Assembly: GCA_027922465.2 (NCBI GenBank) | Contig: BQMF02000230.1 | Span: forward strand, 62,001 to 126,000 | Direction: 5' to 3' | Source: Turritopsis dohrnii | Lineage: Eukaryota; Cnidaria; Hydrozoa; Anthoathecata; Oceaniidae | Length of the DNA: 64,000 nucleotides | Part shown: positions 33,186-43,767 of the stretch, piece after piece | How the letters are laid out: every line of letters starts with the position of its first letter | How positions within the stretch are numbered: position 1 is the first letter of the stretch | Translations under genes and position numbers: made by a program | Notes under the pieces: generated by a model | Told to the model about the DNA's origin: nothing | Database searches by the model: none | Seen by the model: the letters and a program-made list of their open reading frames with translations, nothing else

Positions 33186-35141
33186 CACGGGTTGCAAAAT
33201 AAGCGCGTATCCATAGAAACAACTCCATGTGAATTTAGCACAAAAATTTCGAGTAAACTTTCGATGTAAAATCAAAATGACTTATCATTTGTGTGGTGAA
33301 AGGATGTCAGTAATGGTTCTTACAGACTTGGAACATAAATGATTCAATACGAAAAACATTAAATGATGGAAATAAATCCTTAGTTCGGTGTTGTCTTAAA
33401 AAGTTTTGTAAAAACTTTTGAATGAACATGCAAAATACAGAAGAAAATTGATATCAATGATGTTTTGTTTTTGTTGATAGTCTAACAATGTTGTTACTGG
33501 TTGTTATGATGATTGGTGATTAAATGCAGCAAAATATTGAAGCTGTAATTTCAATGAAAATGCGAAAATTTATTATTAATAGCCAAGCTGAAGATTTATT
33601 TTTATTGATATAGCCCAATAATAATATACAAACTGAACTGATGAAAGCACATGATGTAGTACAGCCATAAAGGAAACCTTTTTATGTGGTGTGGAGAACA
33701 ACCAGTTCAACCAGTTTTGTAAATTCAAAGAGTACATTACAAAAACTAGAAGTAAAAACGTGATGTCATATTATATGCAATATGTTCAGTGTAGATACCA
33801 ATTACGTATAATATTTTAAAACACAGGCAGGATTGTGATACATAACTTGAAAGAATCTGGTCGAGTGTGCTTCCCTGGATATATAGTCATTTACTCAGAC
33901 AACAGAAACATAATTTACTATGGATTAATTCCATGATCGTGTGTATACTGTTTTGATATACTGTATAATGATGTAAAAATTAATACAGTAATACTGTCAA
34001 TTTTACAAACATGGAACATAAATCAAAACACAATCCAAAGCCAGAACACGAACTTCTACTTTCAGTTTTGTAGTGATTTAGATAAAGATGTGTATTTTCA
34101 CTACCAAATTCTGTTATTTTTTTTCCACGAAGGTTATTTTTATCACATAATAAATATAATTGAAGATATTCTTCAGGGCCTAAAGTTTTTGATAATGTTC
34201 TGCAGATGCAGTACAAAATATTGAGTTGAAAATCAAAAATGAAACTTATTCTCTTTTTAATAAATATTGAGTATGAACATATTTTTTTTGAATAAAGACA
34301 TCTTGTTCTGAATATTTGAATTTAATTTTAAAAATTATCACCTTTTTTGAAAATAAGTTTTCTGTCCTAATTTGAAATGTTATATATACTTGTTAGTTGA
34401 ATGTTATACTTGTTAGTAGATATTTTGATTCCTTTGATTGTTGTCTACTCCAAAGTATTTTTAATACTAATATATTAGTATTAAAATTAGGTTTGACAAT
34501 TTTCTTTTGTAAACCTTATACAAATTTGATTGCATAATGTATAATTATTTTATCCAAGTTACAAAAAGCAAGTGTTCTCTTGAATTACATTGTTTCCTGT
34601 GATGTTATGGTTTAAAGGCCTATCCTTTAACTTGTCTTCTGCAGGAATATAGATCATATGTTTTTATTATGATGCAATTCCTTTGCACATTGATGCGGTT
34701 ATTGATATTCAGTTGTGTTAGGGGAAATATTAGTTGCATTAGGTCTTTTAATTCTTAACTTTCTATTTTTGAATGTCCATAGTAACTTCGAGTCACTTTA
34801 TATCAATTTTATATCACTTTCTATCAATGTACACATAATAATTAATAAAATTTCGCAACTTTGGATAAATATATACAGTGGCATTTTTGCGAATCTTGTT
34901 TGATAATCCTGTTTCGAACGACCCACTTGTTGATTTCTTTCTCAAGATAAGGTATTTATTTAATGCTTGTTTGCTGAATAACTTAAAATACTCGATGGAA
35001 TGCTCAGTTTCAAGAGCCAAAGGTTCGCTTATACTCATAGTTGTTTCTGGCACCGATTTCACTTTGATTTTTACTCGAAAAAAATGCATTCGGTAAATTC
35101 TATATACATAATTTACGGAACGTTTTATTTTGCAACCCGTG
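33186..35141. mobile_element. TA-flanked element (1956 bp) in the family X right repeat
   Basis: CACGGGTTGCAAAATAA at the left and its reverse complement at the right are 17-bp inverted ends, with TA at 33184-33185 and 35142-35143. The unbroken repeat at 14790-14815 reads AGCAAATTAATTTATT, placing the insertion within it. Open frames at 33980-34216 and 34814-35161 (-) carry no motif I can name. A perfect 24-bp palindrome TTAATACTAATATATTAG... lies at 34461-34484. Confidence 0.65.
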
Positions 35142-35399
35142 TATTGCTGGTGTGTTACCATTAGACCCTATTTACACGAGTTAGTAATTTTAAACATTAT
35201 TATCGTTTATGCCTGTTTTCCACCAGTAAGATATCTCAAGAAATAACGTTTACAGAACTTTTAAGAACTTTTAAGTAAAATTTCGAAAGTATTCTTGTGG
35301 CAAGTACTTTTGCTGCTACCGTTTGGCGCCATCCAGCTCTTGTTATTCTTTGTTTATTCATGGATCACTAACTTCGTTTTATCATGATAATTTTCGTGC

Positions 35400-35560
35400 A
35401 AAACTACACTGAAAATGTGCTTCATTTCTTGTTTCCGTTGTCGAAGATTTTTCTTCGTCGTTTATCGTTTGGCGAAGGTTGGCGAGATATCATAAGAAGA
35501 GCAACATTAACTCTCTCCTTTACCGCTCTAGGCTAGTTATTCGTGAAACTTTTGACTGAG
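35400..35560 (+). other. Candidate 5' non-coding exon of the sulfite oxidase gene
   Basis: The sequence just beyond family X is less AT-biased and ends TTTTGACTGAG|GTAATG, a fair donor. The sulfite oxidase coding exon has an acceptor at 38027-38028 and no donor elsewhere upstream looks better. If right, the LINE at 35680-37760 lies in this intron. Transcript data would be needed; this is inference. Confidence 0.25.
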
Positions 35561-35679
35561 GTAATGTAACGAATTTTGGAGAAGCAAGAGTTCAAATCAT
35601 TACATGTTTATGTTCTTTGTTTGAATTTTTTGTTTGTTTGTTTTCTTATTGGTGATTTGTGCGTTAAATCAAGAAAGTT

Positions 35680-37760
35680 TCACCACTAGTAGACAATAAC
35701 AACAACCTACATACAAGTGATGAGAAACTTGCCGAGATACTAAACAGCCAATTCACCAGCGTGTTTTCAAAGGATGATGGAACAAGCCCTGAAGTTCTAG
35801 GCCCGACAGGTTCCCAAATTGGAGACATAATATTTACCAAACCTGGAATAATTAAGCTACTTCAAGAACTTGACCCATTCAAAGCTAGTGGGCCTGATAG
35901 TGTATCGGCACGTTTGTTGAAAGAGTGTGCGGACGAGACGAAATTGCAGATGGTTTAGTACTGCTTTTCACAGCTTCTTTAAAGCAAGGAAAAATCCCTG
36001 ACAAACGGAAGCACGCCATCGTGACACCTTTATTTAAAGGAGGGAACAAGAATCGTTCCAAAGCTGAGAATTATAGATCTGTCAGCCTTACGTCTGTTAC
36101 GTGTAAAATAATGGAACACATCATCCACAGCCACATAATGAAACATTTTGATGTTGAGAAAATTCTATCTGATAACCAACATGGTTTCCGAAAATTTCAT
36201 TCTTGTGAGACCCAACTCCTTCAAACTAAACAGTGAACAATTTAGCTAAAGGTCTGAATGACCAGCAACAAATGGACTCTATATATTCTGCTAGATTTCA
36301 GCAAAGCTTTTGACAAAGTTTGTCACCGAAAACTACTGCTGAAACTCAACCACTACGGAATCAGAGGACAAATACACAATTGGATTGCTGACTTTTTACA
36401 AAACCGTACTCAATGTGTGGTAGTGCGAGGAACGTTCTCGAGGCATAGTGCAGTCACATCCGGTGTCCCCCAAGGTACTGTATTGGGCCCATTGCTGTTT
36501 TTAATTTATATCAACGACATGCCTCTCAAGTCATCTTCAAAGATCTCATTATTTGCAGATGATACATATCTCTACCAGAATATCAAATCTACTAATGATG
36601 CAAAATCTTTACAACAAGACCTTGACAACCTCGCTGTATGGGAATCAAACTGGTCAATGGAGTTTCACCCAGACAAGTGTCTGGTTCTCCGCGTTACCAA
36701 CAAACGAAAAATCGTTGATGCATCCTACAGAATTCGTAATCAACAGCTAGCAACAGTCACCCAAGCGAATTGGTGTAACCCTGACAAAAAACTTGTGTTG
36801 GAAAATTCATGTTGAGAAAACTTGTAGCAAAGCAAACAATGCTAGACTCTTTCTACAGAGAAACTTAGGGAAAAGCAACAGGGAAATCTGAATCAAGTGC
36901 TACAAAACATTTATTCGTCCGATTGTTGAATACGCATCCTCTGTCTGGGATCCAGTTGACAATAACCAACTGATCAATAAAATCGAGATGGTGCAAAGAA
37001 AATCCCTAAGGTGGATATTCAACTCATGGAAAAGAGACATTAGCCCAACAACATTAAGAAAGTCAGCTAACTTTAAAACACTAGAGCAAAGGAGAGAAAT
37101 TGCAAAACTCAAACTTTTTCACGACCTGACGCATCATGCCAAACAATTGAACAGTGAAATTCTACCCTCACGACAACGCTGCATCAACACCAAGTTCAAC
37201 CCATTGTTTGGGCATATAAAAGCGTACACGACTTCGTTCTTTCCTGATGTCAGAAAATGGAACAATCTACCAACAAAAATATCTAGCATGGACGATGTTT
37301 CAAAATTTAAGAAAGAGTTAGATCTTATTGTTCATGATTAATTTTGACATCGATTTAGCCAAGTTTTTAGCGTCTCTCACCAATTCACATTAATTTTCCT
37401 AGTTAATCTTCTAACAAGGCTTTGTACCTTTTTCAGCAATTTCTGTGGGGTTTTTGACATTTTGTCTGTACACGCTTTTATCGACTTTTATAAATTTATT
37501 CCTTGTTAATAAAATATTTTTTAATAAAATTTTACATTTACAATTCATATATTTTTATATATAAACTTTATTCTTGTTAATAAAATATTTTTAATAAAAT
37601 TTTACATTTAAAATTCATATTTATATATATTTCATCTAACTAACTTATTTTATATATTTATTTTTTTACTATTTTCATTTTTGTAATTTTTCTGTTCCAT
37701 TTGCGAGATTAGGCCATTGTAATGCCTTTATGCAAATTAATAAATAGAAATAGAAATAGA
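35680..37760 (+). mobile_element. 5'-truncated CR1/Jockey-like LINE
   Basis: Reverse-transcriptase blocks appear in order: FKASGPDSV, ENYRSVSLTSV, DNQHGFRKFHSCETQL, LLDFSKAFDKVCH, TSGVPQGTVLGPLLFLIYIN, ISLFADDTYLY (catalytic FADD) and the thumb/C-terminal RRWI-like part KSLRWIFNSWKRD...FFPDVRKWNNLP, stop at 37341. Frame changes near 35930, 36230, 36285 and 36760 and a TGA near 36889 make it a pseudogene. The endonuclease and ORF1 are absent, as expected for 5' truncation. The 3' end has an AT-rich UTR and finishes in AATAGAAATAGAAATAG repeats. It lies upstream of sulfite oxidase in the same orientation. Confidence 0.85.
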
Positions 37761-38028
37761 AGTATTCATTAGAAATAATATATATAATGTATAGTTTACA
37801 AAAATCTTTATGAACAAAATGTCTTTGACATAAATCATTTTCCAATGTGTCAGTGTTATAGAAATCTGCTATTCATAAAATTGACCAAATTGAATTGCAT
37901 ATATTATTTGGTATAATGCATCGCGTCGATTCAAAACAAACTAAACATCAAGTATATTTTCATATTGATGAATTAGAACCAACATTATATTAAATTTCAT
38001 TTATATATATATACTTGTTTCTTTTTAG

Positions 38029-40015
38029 GTAGTATAAGAGTATGTTAAAGATTTTAACAAAACAAATCAATAATCAAAAATTCGTAAGCAGTCTTTTGAA
38101 TTTAAGGAAGTTTCCTCGATACAGTTTTCCAGAATCAAAAGTAAGAATATGTCAGTCGAAAAGCATATATTCTTCTGTCCGAGCAAGTGGAGTGGCGAAT
38201 TTGTCAGAAGAATCAAAAGATAAAAATCATAGATACCATAACAACCACCAGTATGTCTTCCCTGCCATCTTATCAGTACTTGGTGTCGCTATAATTAAAA
38301 AGTTATTTGAAACAGATAACTCAAATAAAGCTGAATGTGCTGTAACTGTTCCTAATAAAAAAGTGATATCCCGAGAAGAGGTTTCAAGGCATACCACAAA
38401 GGACACTGGCATTTGGGTCATATTTGGTCATAATGTCTATGATATCACAGAATTTGTTGAAGGACACCCAGGAGGTAAAAATTACATAATGTTGGCAGCT
38501 GGAAAAAATGTTGAACCATATTGGGAAATGTACGCATTTCATAAAAATGAAGAAGTTCTTGAAATTCTCAAGGAATATCATATTGGTCAATTGCAAAAGA
38601 AAGATTGGTTCATGGAAAGCAAAAAGCAAGGGCCCTTTGCTAATGATCCTTCTCGTCATCCAGCATTGATTGCAAATTCGAATGAACCATTCAATGCTGA
38701 AACTCCGCCAGTTTTAGCTGTTGACAAGTTCATCACTCCCAATGAGCTATTTTTTGTGCGTAATCATTTACCAGTACCCGATTTAACTGACAAAACAAAT
38801 ACTCTAGTTCTACAAGGCCAAACCATTCCAAAATCAATTACACTGAGTGTAGATGAGTTGAAAAGGAATTACAGAAAGCTCACATTGGTGGCAGCCTTGC
38901 AATGTGCAGGAAACCGAAGAAATGAAATGAATCCTATTAAAAAAGTCAAAGGATTGTCTTGGTCTCACAATGCCATCAGTAATGCTGAATGGAGTGGTGT
39001 TCTCTTAAAAGACGTGTTATTAAAAGCAGGTGTTAACCCTGATGATGAAAATGTCAAACATATCCATTTTGAAGGAGCTGATGTAGATCCCACTGGTGCA
39101 CCATATGGGGCATCCATTCCAGCAGATCGTATCTTTGATCAAAACCTTCCTGTATTGATAGCTTATGAAATGAATGGTGAAGCTTTACCGCGTGACCATG
39201 GTTACCCATTGCGTATAATCGCTCCAGGAATAGTTGGCGCACGGAATGTCAAGTGGCTGAAACGAATTACCGTTAGTGACAAAGAATATAATGGTCATTG
39301 GCAACAAAATGATTACAAACCATTTTCTCCAAATATTGATTGGGATAATGTAAATTTTCAGGAATCTCCAGCGATCCAGGAACTGCCAGTTACATCAGCC
39401 ATTTGTATCCCCCCTGAGGGTTCTTCAATTCATGAAGATGAGGAAGAAATACTTGTTAAAGGATACGCATATAGTGGTGGAGGAAGAGGAATTATTCGAG
39501 TGGATGTCACAGTTGATGGAGGGAAAACATGGAATACAGCAACATTAAACCAAAGTAGACAAGATCTAAATAAAATGTACTCCTGGACACTATGGGAATG
39601 TTCTGTTCCTATTCCTGAAACGCACAATGACAAGGTGGAAATTATGTGCAGGGCAGTAGATAATTCATGTAATACTCAACCAGAGCATGTTGCACCTATC
39701 TGGAATTTGCGTGGTGTGCTTAACAACGCGTGGCATAAAGTGAAGGTAGATGTCCTTAAGGATTAAACCTTGTCACTGCTTTGAGTTATTACTTCTTGGA
39801 TCATGAACGTTTGTTGAAATGTTTGCATCTATTTTTTGAAGTTATTTATACATGGATACGTTTTAATGTTTATATCATGCTCTGTCGTTTATTTATTTAA
39901 ATTGTGTTATAAAATATTTGTTGTTTTGTCGTTTTTTATATTCTGGTTGGAACATTGAGCATGTCGGCTTATCAGTCGTTTTTGATGTTACCTTTTAAAT
40001 AAAGTTGGTCTTTGA
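38029..40015 (+). other. SUOX: Sulfite oxidase terminal exon and polyadenylation signal
   Basis: An acceptor (TTTCTTTTTAG, AG at 38027-38028) precedes the exon by 13 bases before the ATG. The exon contains the whole coding region. AATAAA at 39998-40003 is a suitable poly(A) signal about 230 bases past the stop. Confidence 0.6.
38042..39766 (+). CDS. SUOX: Sulfite oxidase, mitochondrial
   Basis: 574 residues. Oxidises sulfite to sulfate in the mitochondrial intermembrane space, passing electrons to cytochrome c; last step of sulfur amino-acid breakdown. Residues 1-50 are basic and serine-rich, fitting a transit peptide; 71-88 form a hydrophobic anchor-like segment. Residues 107-185 are a cytochrome b5 domain with haem histidines in GHPGG (H142) and YAFHKN (H167). 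The molybdopterin domain follows (FFVRNHLPVP, VAALQCAGNRR) with the molybdenum-ligating Cys at C288, and IVGARNVKWL. The C-terminal dimerisation domain runs from about 447 (VKGYAYSGGGRG, VDGGKTWNTA, WNLRGVLNNAWH). Length and domain order match animal enzymes and all key residues are present, so it should be functional. The coding region has no introns. Confidence 0.96.
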   Translation: MLKILTKQINNQKFVSSLLNLRKFPRYSFPESKVRICQSKSIYSSVRASGVANLSEESKDKNHRYHNNHQYVFPAILSVLGVAIIKKLFETDNSNKAECAVTVPNKKVISREEVSRHTTKDTGIWVIFGHNVYDITEFVEGHPGGKNYIMLAAGKNVEPYWEMYAFHKNEEVLEILKEYHIGQLQKKDWFMESKKQGPFANDPSRHPALIANSNEPFNAETPPVLAVDKFITPNELFFVRNHLPVPDLTDKTNTLVLQGQTIPKSITLSVDELKRNYRKLTLVAALQCAGNRRNEMNPIKKVKGLSWSHNAISNAEWSGVLLKDVLLKAGVNPDDENVKHIHFEGADVDPTGAPYGASIPADRIFDQNLPVLIAYEMNGEALPRDHGYPLRIIAPGIVGARNVKWLKRITVSDKEYNGHWQQNDYKPFSPNIDWDNVNFQESPAIQELPVTSAICIPPEGSSIHEDEEEILVKGYAYSGGGRGIIRVDVTVDGGKTWNTATLNQSRQDLNKMYSWTLWECSVPIPETHNDKVEIMCRAVDNSCNTQPEHVAPIWNLRGVLNNAWHKVKVDVLKD

Positions 40016-40039
40016 AAATGTCTTTGCTAATTCCAATAA

Positions 40040-42440
40040 AAACTTTATTGGTTGAAGTTTATTTATTATAATAATTTCTAATATATATTCATCATATTTT
40101 TTCTTATTTATTGTAGCACTTTTTATCTTTCCAAACAATATTCATAATCTATAGAATACTGGTTAGGAATTCATTTCAAATCAACGATTGATCTTGATTT
40201 GACCTGTCAGGCAGTGGATTCTTTTTAAATCTTCTGCACTTCCTCAGCTGACAAAAAGGCGAAACCAATGTAAGTGTTTCCTAGGTGTTTTTTATGATAT
40301 TAAATTAGCATCATCTCACAATGCCGATGTTCAAAACTGAGGAAAAGGCTGATTCAATATGTTAAATCTTTTCTTCTATTGTTGTTGAAAATTTCCTAAC
40401 CAGTTACCTTATTTCCCCTTTTTAGCGCCCCCTCTTTTAAGCGCCCTCTCTTTTAAGCGCCACCTAGTTTTCGAAAAAAGTGCCCGGGCACTTAGTAGAG
40501 GAAATGCGGTATATGTTATATGATGTAACGCACACACGAATTGTATTCTTTTGTTATTTATAAGATCTTAACTTATTCCTTAAATCTCGTTATTTTGAAT
40601 CATTTGATTCATTGAAAGACCACAGTGTTGCTATCTCGAATTTTTCAGAATGTTGACCTTTTTTACGCTTGATTGCAGCTTACTAAATTTACGGTTAAGT
40701 AAATTTAGATGCGTTTGATGTGTAATGTCATTGGTTAAAGATGCTTCTATTGTACCTATATACGTCACAATTTTGATTGCATTGCAATCATTCTTTCTGG
40801 ATTTGTGAGATCATGCAGCAGAAGTCTTAATAGACATAATGCTCATGCAACGGTTTAAAATTTACGATCGTGAATATTGTTTCAAAAACAGAATTTCTGC
40901 TGGGTGACCTGACCTAACCCTGAATAAAATTGCTCTTGACACGCCCGCGAATGATGGAATGTCACCTCAAACGTTTCTTACAATATTGGATTTTAGAAAG
41001 TATACTTAAACTTCAAGAACCCAACGTTTAAGATTCCAAGTTCTTTTCAAGAATAGTTACTGATGTATTTGAATTTGTGTTTTGCATTGTTAAATGGTTG
41101 TCTATTTTGTGCACTTTGTTATCGGCCAGTCGAGAATGGCTGCATAAAATCCCCCTACTCAAATACCTTATTATTAGAAGGAGAGAAAAGAGAATTATGG
41201 AATCGCTAGTTTATCTTTTCACTGAATGTTTTTTTCCGTTTTAATACAAAGAAACATTAATCCAATAAGTCTAATTTCTCTTCTTCACCATCTCAACCAT
41301 CTTCATCTAAAACAAAACTGTGAGATCTAAAGCATGAAGTCCAGTGTTGCGAGGGGGCGATATATCGTATTTCTTCAATTTGGTCACTCCTCCGTAAACG
41401 GATTTTCATCGTGTTCAAATAAAATGGAGAGCTCGATAAATACTCTCACTTTGATGAGATGAAAATAATTCATTCAGCTCCCTCAGCATCTCAACTCAAC
41501 CTTACGCTGAAATGTTCAACTAAAAACCATGTTTTCTCAATGTATTTCATATTTTTGCTGAATAAGTGCCCAGTTTCAGTTTTGGAGCGCTTATTTATTA
41601 CATTTTTTCCCTCTAAACCTGGCTGGGCGCTTATATACGGACGGGGTTCTTAATTGAGTCCTGGGCGCTAACGGTCATTTGCGGTATACTGTTTTACCAC
41701 CTTGGTCGCAGTTTTGGATCCATTTTTGAAAACAAGTATCTTTTTGGAACGTTCGATTTTCGAAATTTTAAGAGATTTTATTAAAAATAACTCTGAAGCC
41801 CGATTATCAGCGGACACCAAAAGGATTTGGTTACTGGCCCATACTTCGAAGAAGAGAAAAAGAGCCTTTCATTCATCATTCTCTGACAACCATTTCAATT
41901 TTTCACTAAGAAAATATAGGTTGTAGAAAATAGTTAACAGTAATATCAGTTATAGTCGTTATTAATAGCTTTTCTCCACTTACTGAGTCCACTGGGCGGT
42001 CGTTGGCTGTGCAAAAAGAGATATTAACTAGATAATACTTTTCCGGCGTTATGCCGAAAAAATAAACGTGTGTATGATGAAGTGAAGTACATCGAAGCGA
42101 ATTAATTTTTGATACCTTTATTTAAAAACAGTTATTTAAGAAATCATTTAAAAAACAGCGGTCTGTAAGAAATAGGGACGTACAAGCAAGACATTTTGAG
42201 TTGTATTTTTGAGTTATTGTGAGTTGTTGAGTTGTTGTATTAACTAACGCCAAGAAAATTTTTGAAAAATACTACCTAGATTGCCTATAAAAGCACTCAA
42301 AATCTATAAGTGGGCGCGGCTCAAGCCCCGTCCAATCCCCCCACCCACCCCCCCTAATTCTGCGTCCTTGAGAAAACACTGTTTCTAATGAAAAAAGCAA
42401 AACAAAACATTGATTTCTCTGCTGGCCGCGTGTGTGATGC
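40040..42440. other. Intergenic; GGGCGCTTA-type repeats
   Basis: No gene recognised. 40416-40510 (TTTTAGCGCCCCCTC, TTTTAAGCGCC, GTGCCCGGGCAC) and 41209-41690 (AGTTTATCTTTTCACT, then GGGCGCTTATATACGGAC, TTGAGTCCTGGGCGCTAA, ATTTGCGGTATA) belong to one dispersed repeat. A shorter copy lies at 25355-25510. Open frames at 41459 and 41702 are shadows. Confidence 0.5.
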
Positions 42441-42747
42441 AGGAATACACCTTTCCCGAGAGGATGTTTTGATTGTGTATGGAAACGAGGCGGGGCTGTA
42501 CAGAAATGTAAACACGAAATCGAAAGTGGCCGATTTGCGCAGTGATAACAGCGAAAATATCTCTTATCTTGTGAACTTTTCTAATTTATGAAGCATATGT
42601 GTGTGTTTTTAACAAGAGAACTCAATACCTAACATGAGTTTTTTTTGTATTCCTACTATGAGTTTGTTGAGAAAAGTCTCTTTGTAAAAATATTAACAAG
42701 AAGTAAAATGTGTGTTGTGTTGTGAGTTTGAAAACACAACTTTTAAA

Positions 42748-42985
42748 ATGAGTGAAGATAATCCAACGTGTTCAAGAAAAAGTCCTTCTAAAATTTTGAA
42801 AGGAGGCAAAAGTATATATTGTTGTATTCCTGGTTGTGGTAGCAGCTTCTACGACAGTAAAGGAAACAAAACAAACATTGGTTTTTTTCACTTCCCTACG
42901 AAAAAGGATACGAGACAAGCCTGGATTCGTGCAGTCAGTACTGTGAGAAGAAAAGGAGCTGGTGATAATTTTATGTCTAATAAAA
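42748..42985 (+). pseudogene. THAP-domain gene start, truncated
   Basis: ATG 42748 gives a 25-residue basic leader, then YCCIPGCGSSFYD, GFFHFPTKKDTRQAWIRAVS and RRKGAGDN: the first half of a THAP-like C2CH finger (CxxxC, FHFP, conserved W). The second metal pair and the transposase domain are lost at the deletion junction near 42985. Confidence 0.6.
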
Positions 42986-42989
42986 ATGT

Positions 42990-43276
42990 CTCCAGATGTT
43001 ATATATCTTTCAAGCATAAACGTTCGTCCCCTATCTCTTGTCTTTATTATAGAGTGTTTACTTTTTCCAGCTTTTCTTTTTCCACTGTTTATTCTAAAGT
43101 GTTCAATTTCTTTGATAGTAAACAATGGCAATTCTTTCAAACATTTGCCCCATGCTTCTAGCTCTTTTTCTGTGACAATGTTTTTCTACAAAAATCTCAA
43201 TGTTTACATCCAAATTATTCACTAAATAGTTCAAAACATTATCTTCTTGCAGCGTACTACTACCAGGCTCCGTCAT
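42990..43276 (-). pseudogene. SWIM/YqaJ-type accessory gene start, truncated
   Basis: From ATG 43276 (MTEPGSSTLQEDNVLNYL) the frame shifts near 43190 and continues ELEAWGKCLKELPLFTIKEI, then HFRINSGKR and KTRDRGRTFMLERYI. The FTxxEIExHRxxSGK ... RGRxFxxERYxxxxxIF pattern matches the N-terminal region of SWIM-finger/YqaJ exonuclease-like proteins repeated in cnidarian genomes (family knowledge). Neither the SWIM finger nor the YqaJ domain is present. Confidence 0.5.
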
Positions 43277-43767
43277 TTTGAAGTGCGAACATACAGCCCC
43301 GCCTCGTTTCCATGCACAATTAAAACATCTCGGGAAAGGTGTATTAACTTCTTAAACCGTTTTCGCAGTAATGTTAAAATCGGGTGAACCGGCTGTGTAA
43401 TGTCATTAATCTTTCGGAAGTTATTCAGACAACACAGCAGACAATAGTCTATTACATGTCTGAGACCGTCGAACGATAAAATATATATCACGTGATATTG
43501 AAGTTGTTAGTAGGATTTTCTAAGTTAATCACGTGACATATCTGTCGATATCTTTACTAGAAAACAGCCGCTTTTCAGACACAACTCACTTTTTAAAGAT
43601 CGCTGGAAAAACTGAGAAATTGCTGTGTCTGAGTAAGTTATTTCATGTTATAGTAGCAGTTTCTTTTCACGTTAAACTATTGTAATGAATCCAGTTGTAG
43701 TTGTTCTATAATATGAGTTTCATTTAACCATCCTGTTTGTTTCTATATAGTGTATTCTAGTTGGGTG

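Larger units (their letters stand above)
14666..35345. mobile_element. Family X: two-gene integrase-type DNA transposon, with nested insertions
   Basis: The outer ends AACAAGAGCCAGATGGCGC (14666) and, in reverse complement, AACAAGAGCTGGATGGCGC (35345) begin terminal inverted repeats of about 1.1-1.2 kb. The left repeat is split over 14666-15046, 21735-22330 and 23329-23491. The right one is split over 28825-29397, 32775-33185 and 35142-35345. Between the repeats lie a + strand transposase gene (23531-24902) and a - strand SAM-domain gene (28804-25710), transcribed toward each other. Removing five insertions (15047-21734, 22331-23328, 26816-28741, 29398-32774, 33186-35141) leaves about 5.7 kb. 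No convincing target duplication at the outer ends. The integrase-like transposase suggests an IS3EU-like superfamily; that name is a hypothesis. Confidence 0.75.
42447..43342. mobile_element. THAP/YqaJ two-gene element, internal deletion derivative (ISL2EU-like)
   Basis: The ends ACACCTTTCCCGAGA / TCTCGGGAAAGGTGT extend into inverted repeats of about 60 bp that include GGAAACGAGGCGGGGCTGTA. AT flanks both sides (42445-42446 and 43343-43344); TA is equally possible because the flanks read AATA/TATT. A + strand THAP gene starts in the left half and a - strand gene with a SWIM/YqaJ-type N-terminus starts in the right half. A deletion near 42985 fuses the two starts tail to tail. The ISL2EU label rests on this gene pair and the 2-bp AT target, as remembered for that superfamily. 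Confidence 0.6.

Noticed and set aside
34814..35161. Open frame with EYFKLFSKQ resembling the N-terminus of piggyBac transposases
   Set aside because: The match is one short segment, the element is TA-flanked not TTAA-flanked, and no catalytic part is present.
38042..39766. Sulfite oxidase as a processed retrocopy because its coding region lacks introns
   Set aside because: A clear acceptor precedes the ATG, no poly(A) tail follows the signal at 39998, and the frame is fully intact.
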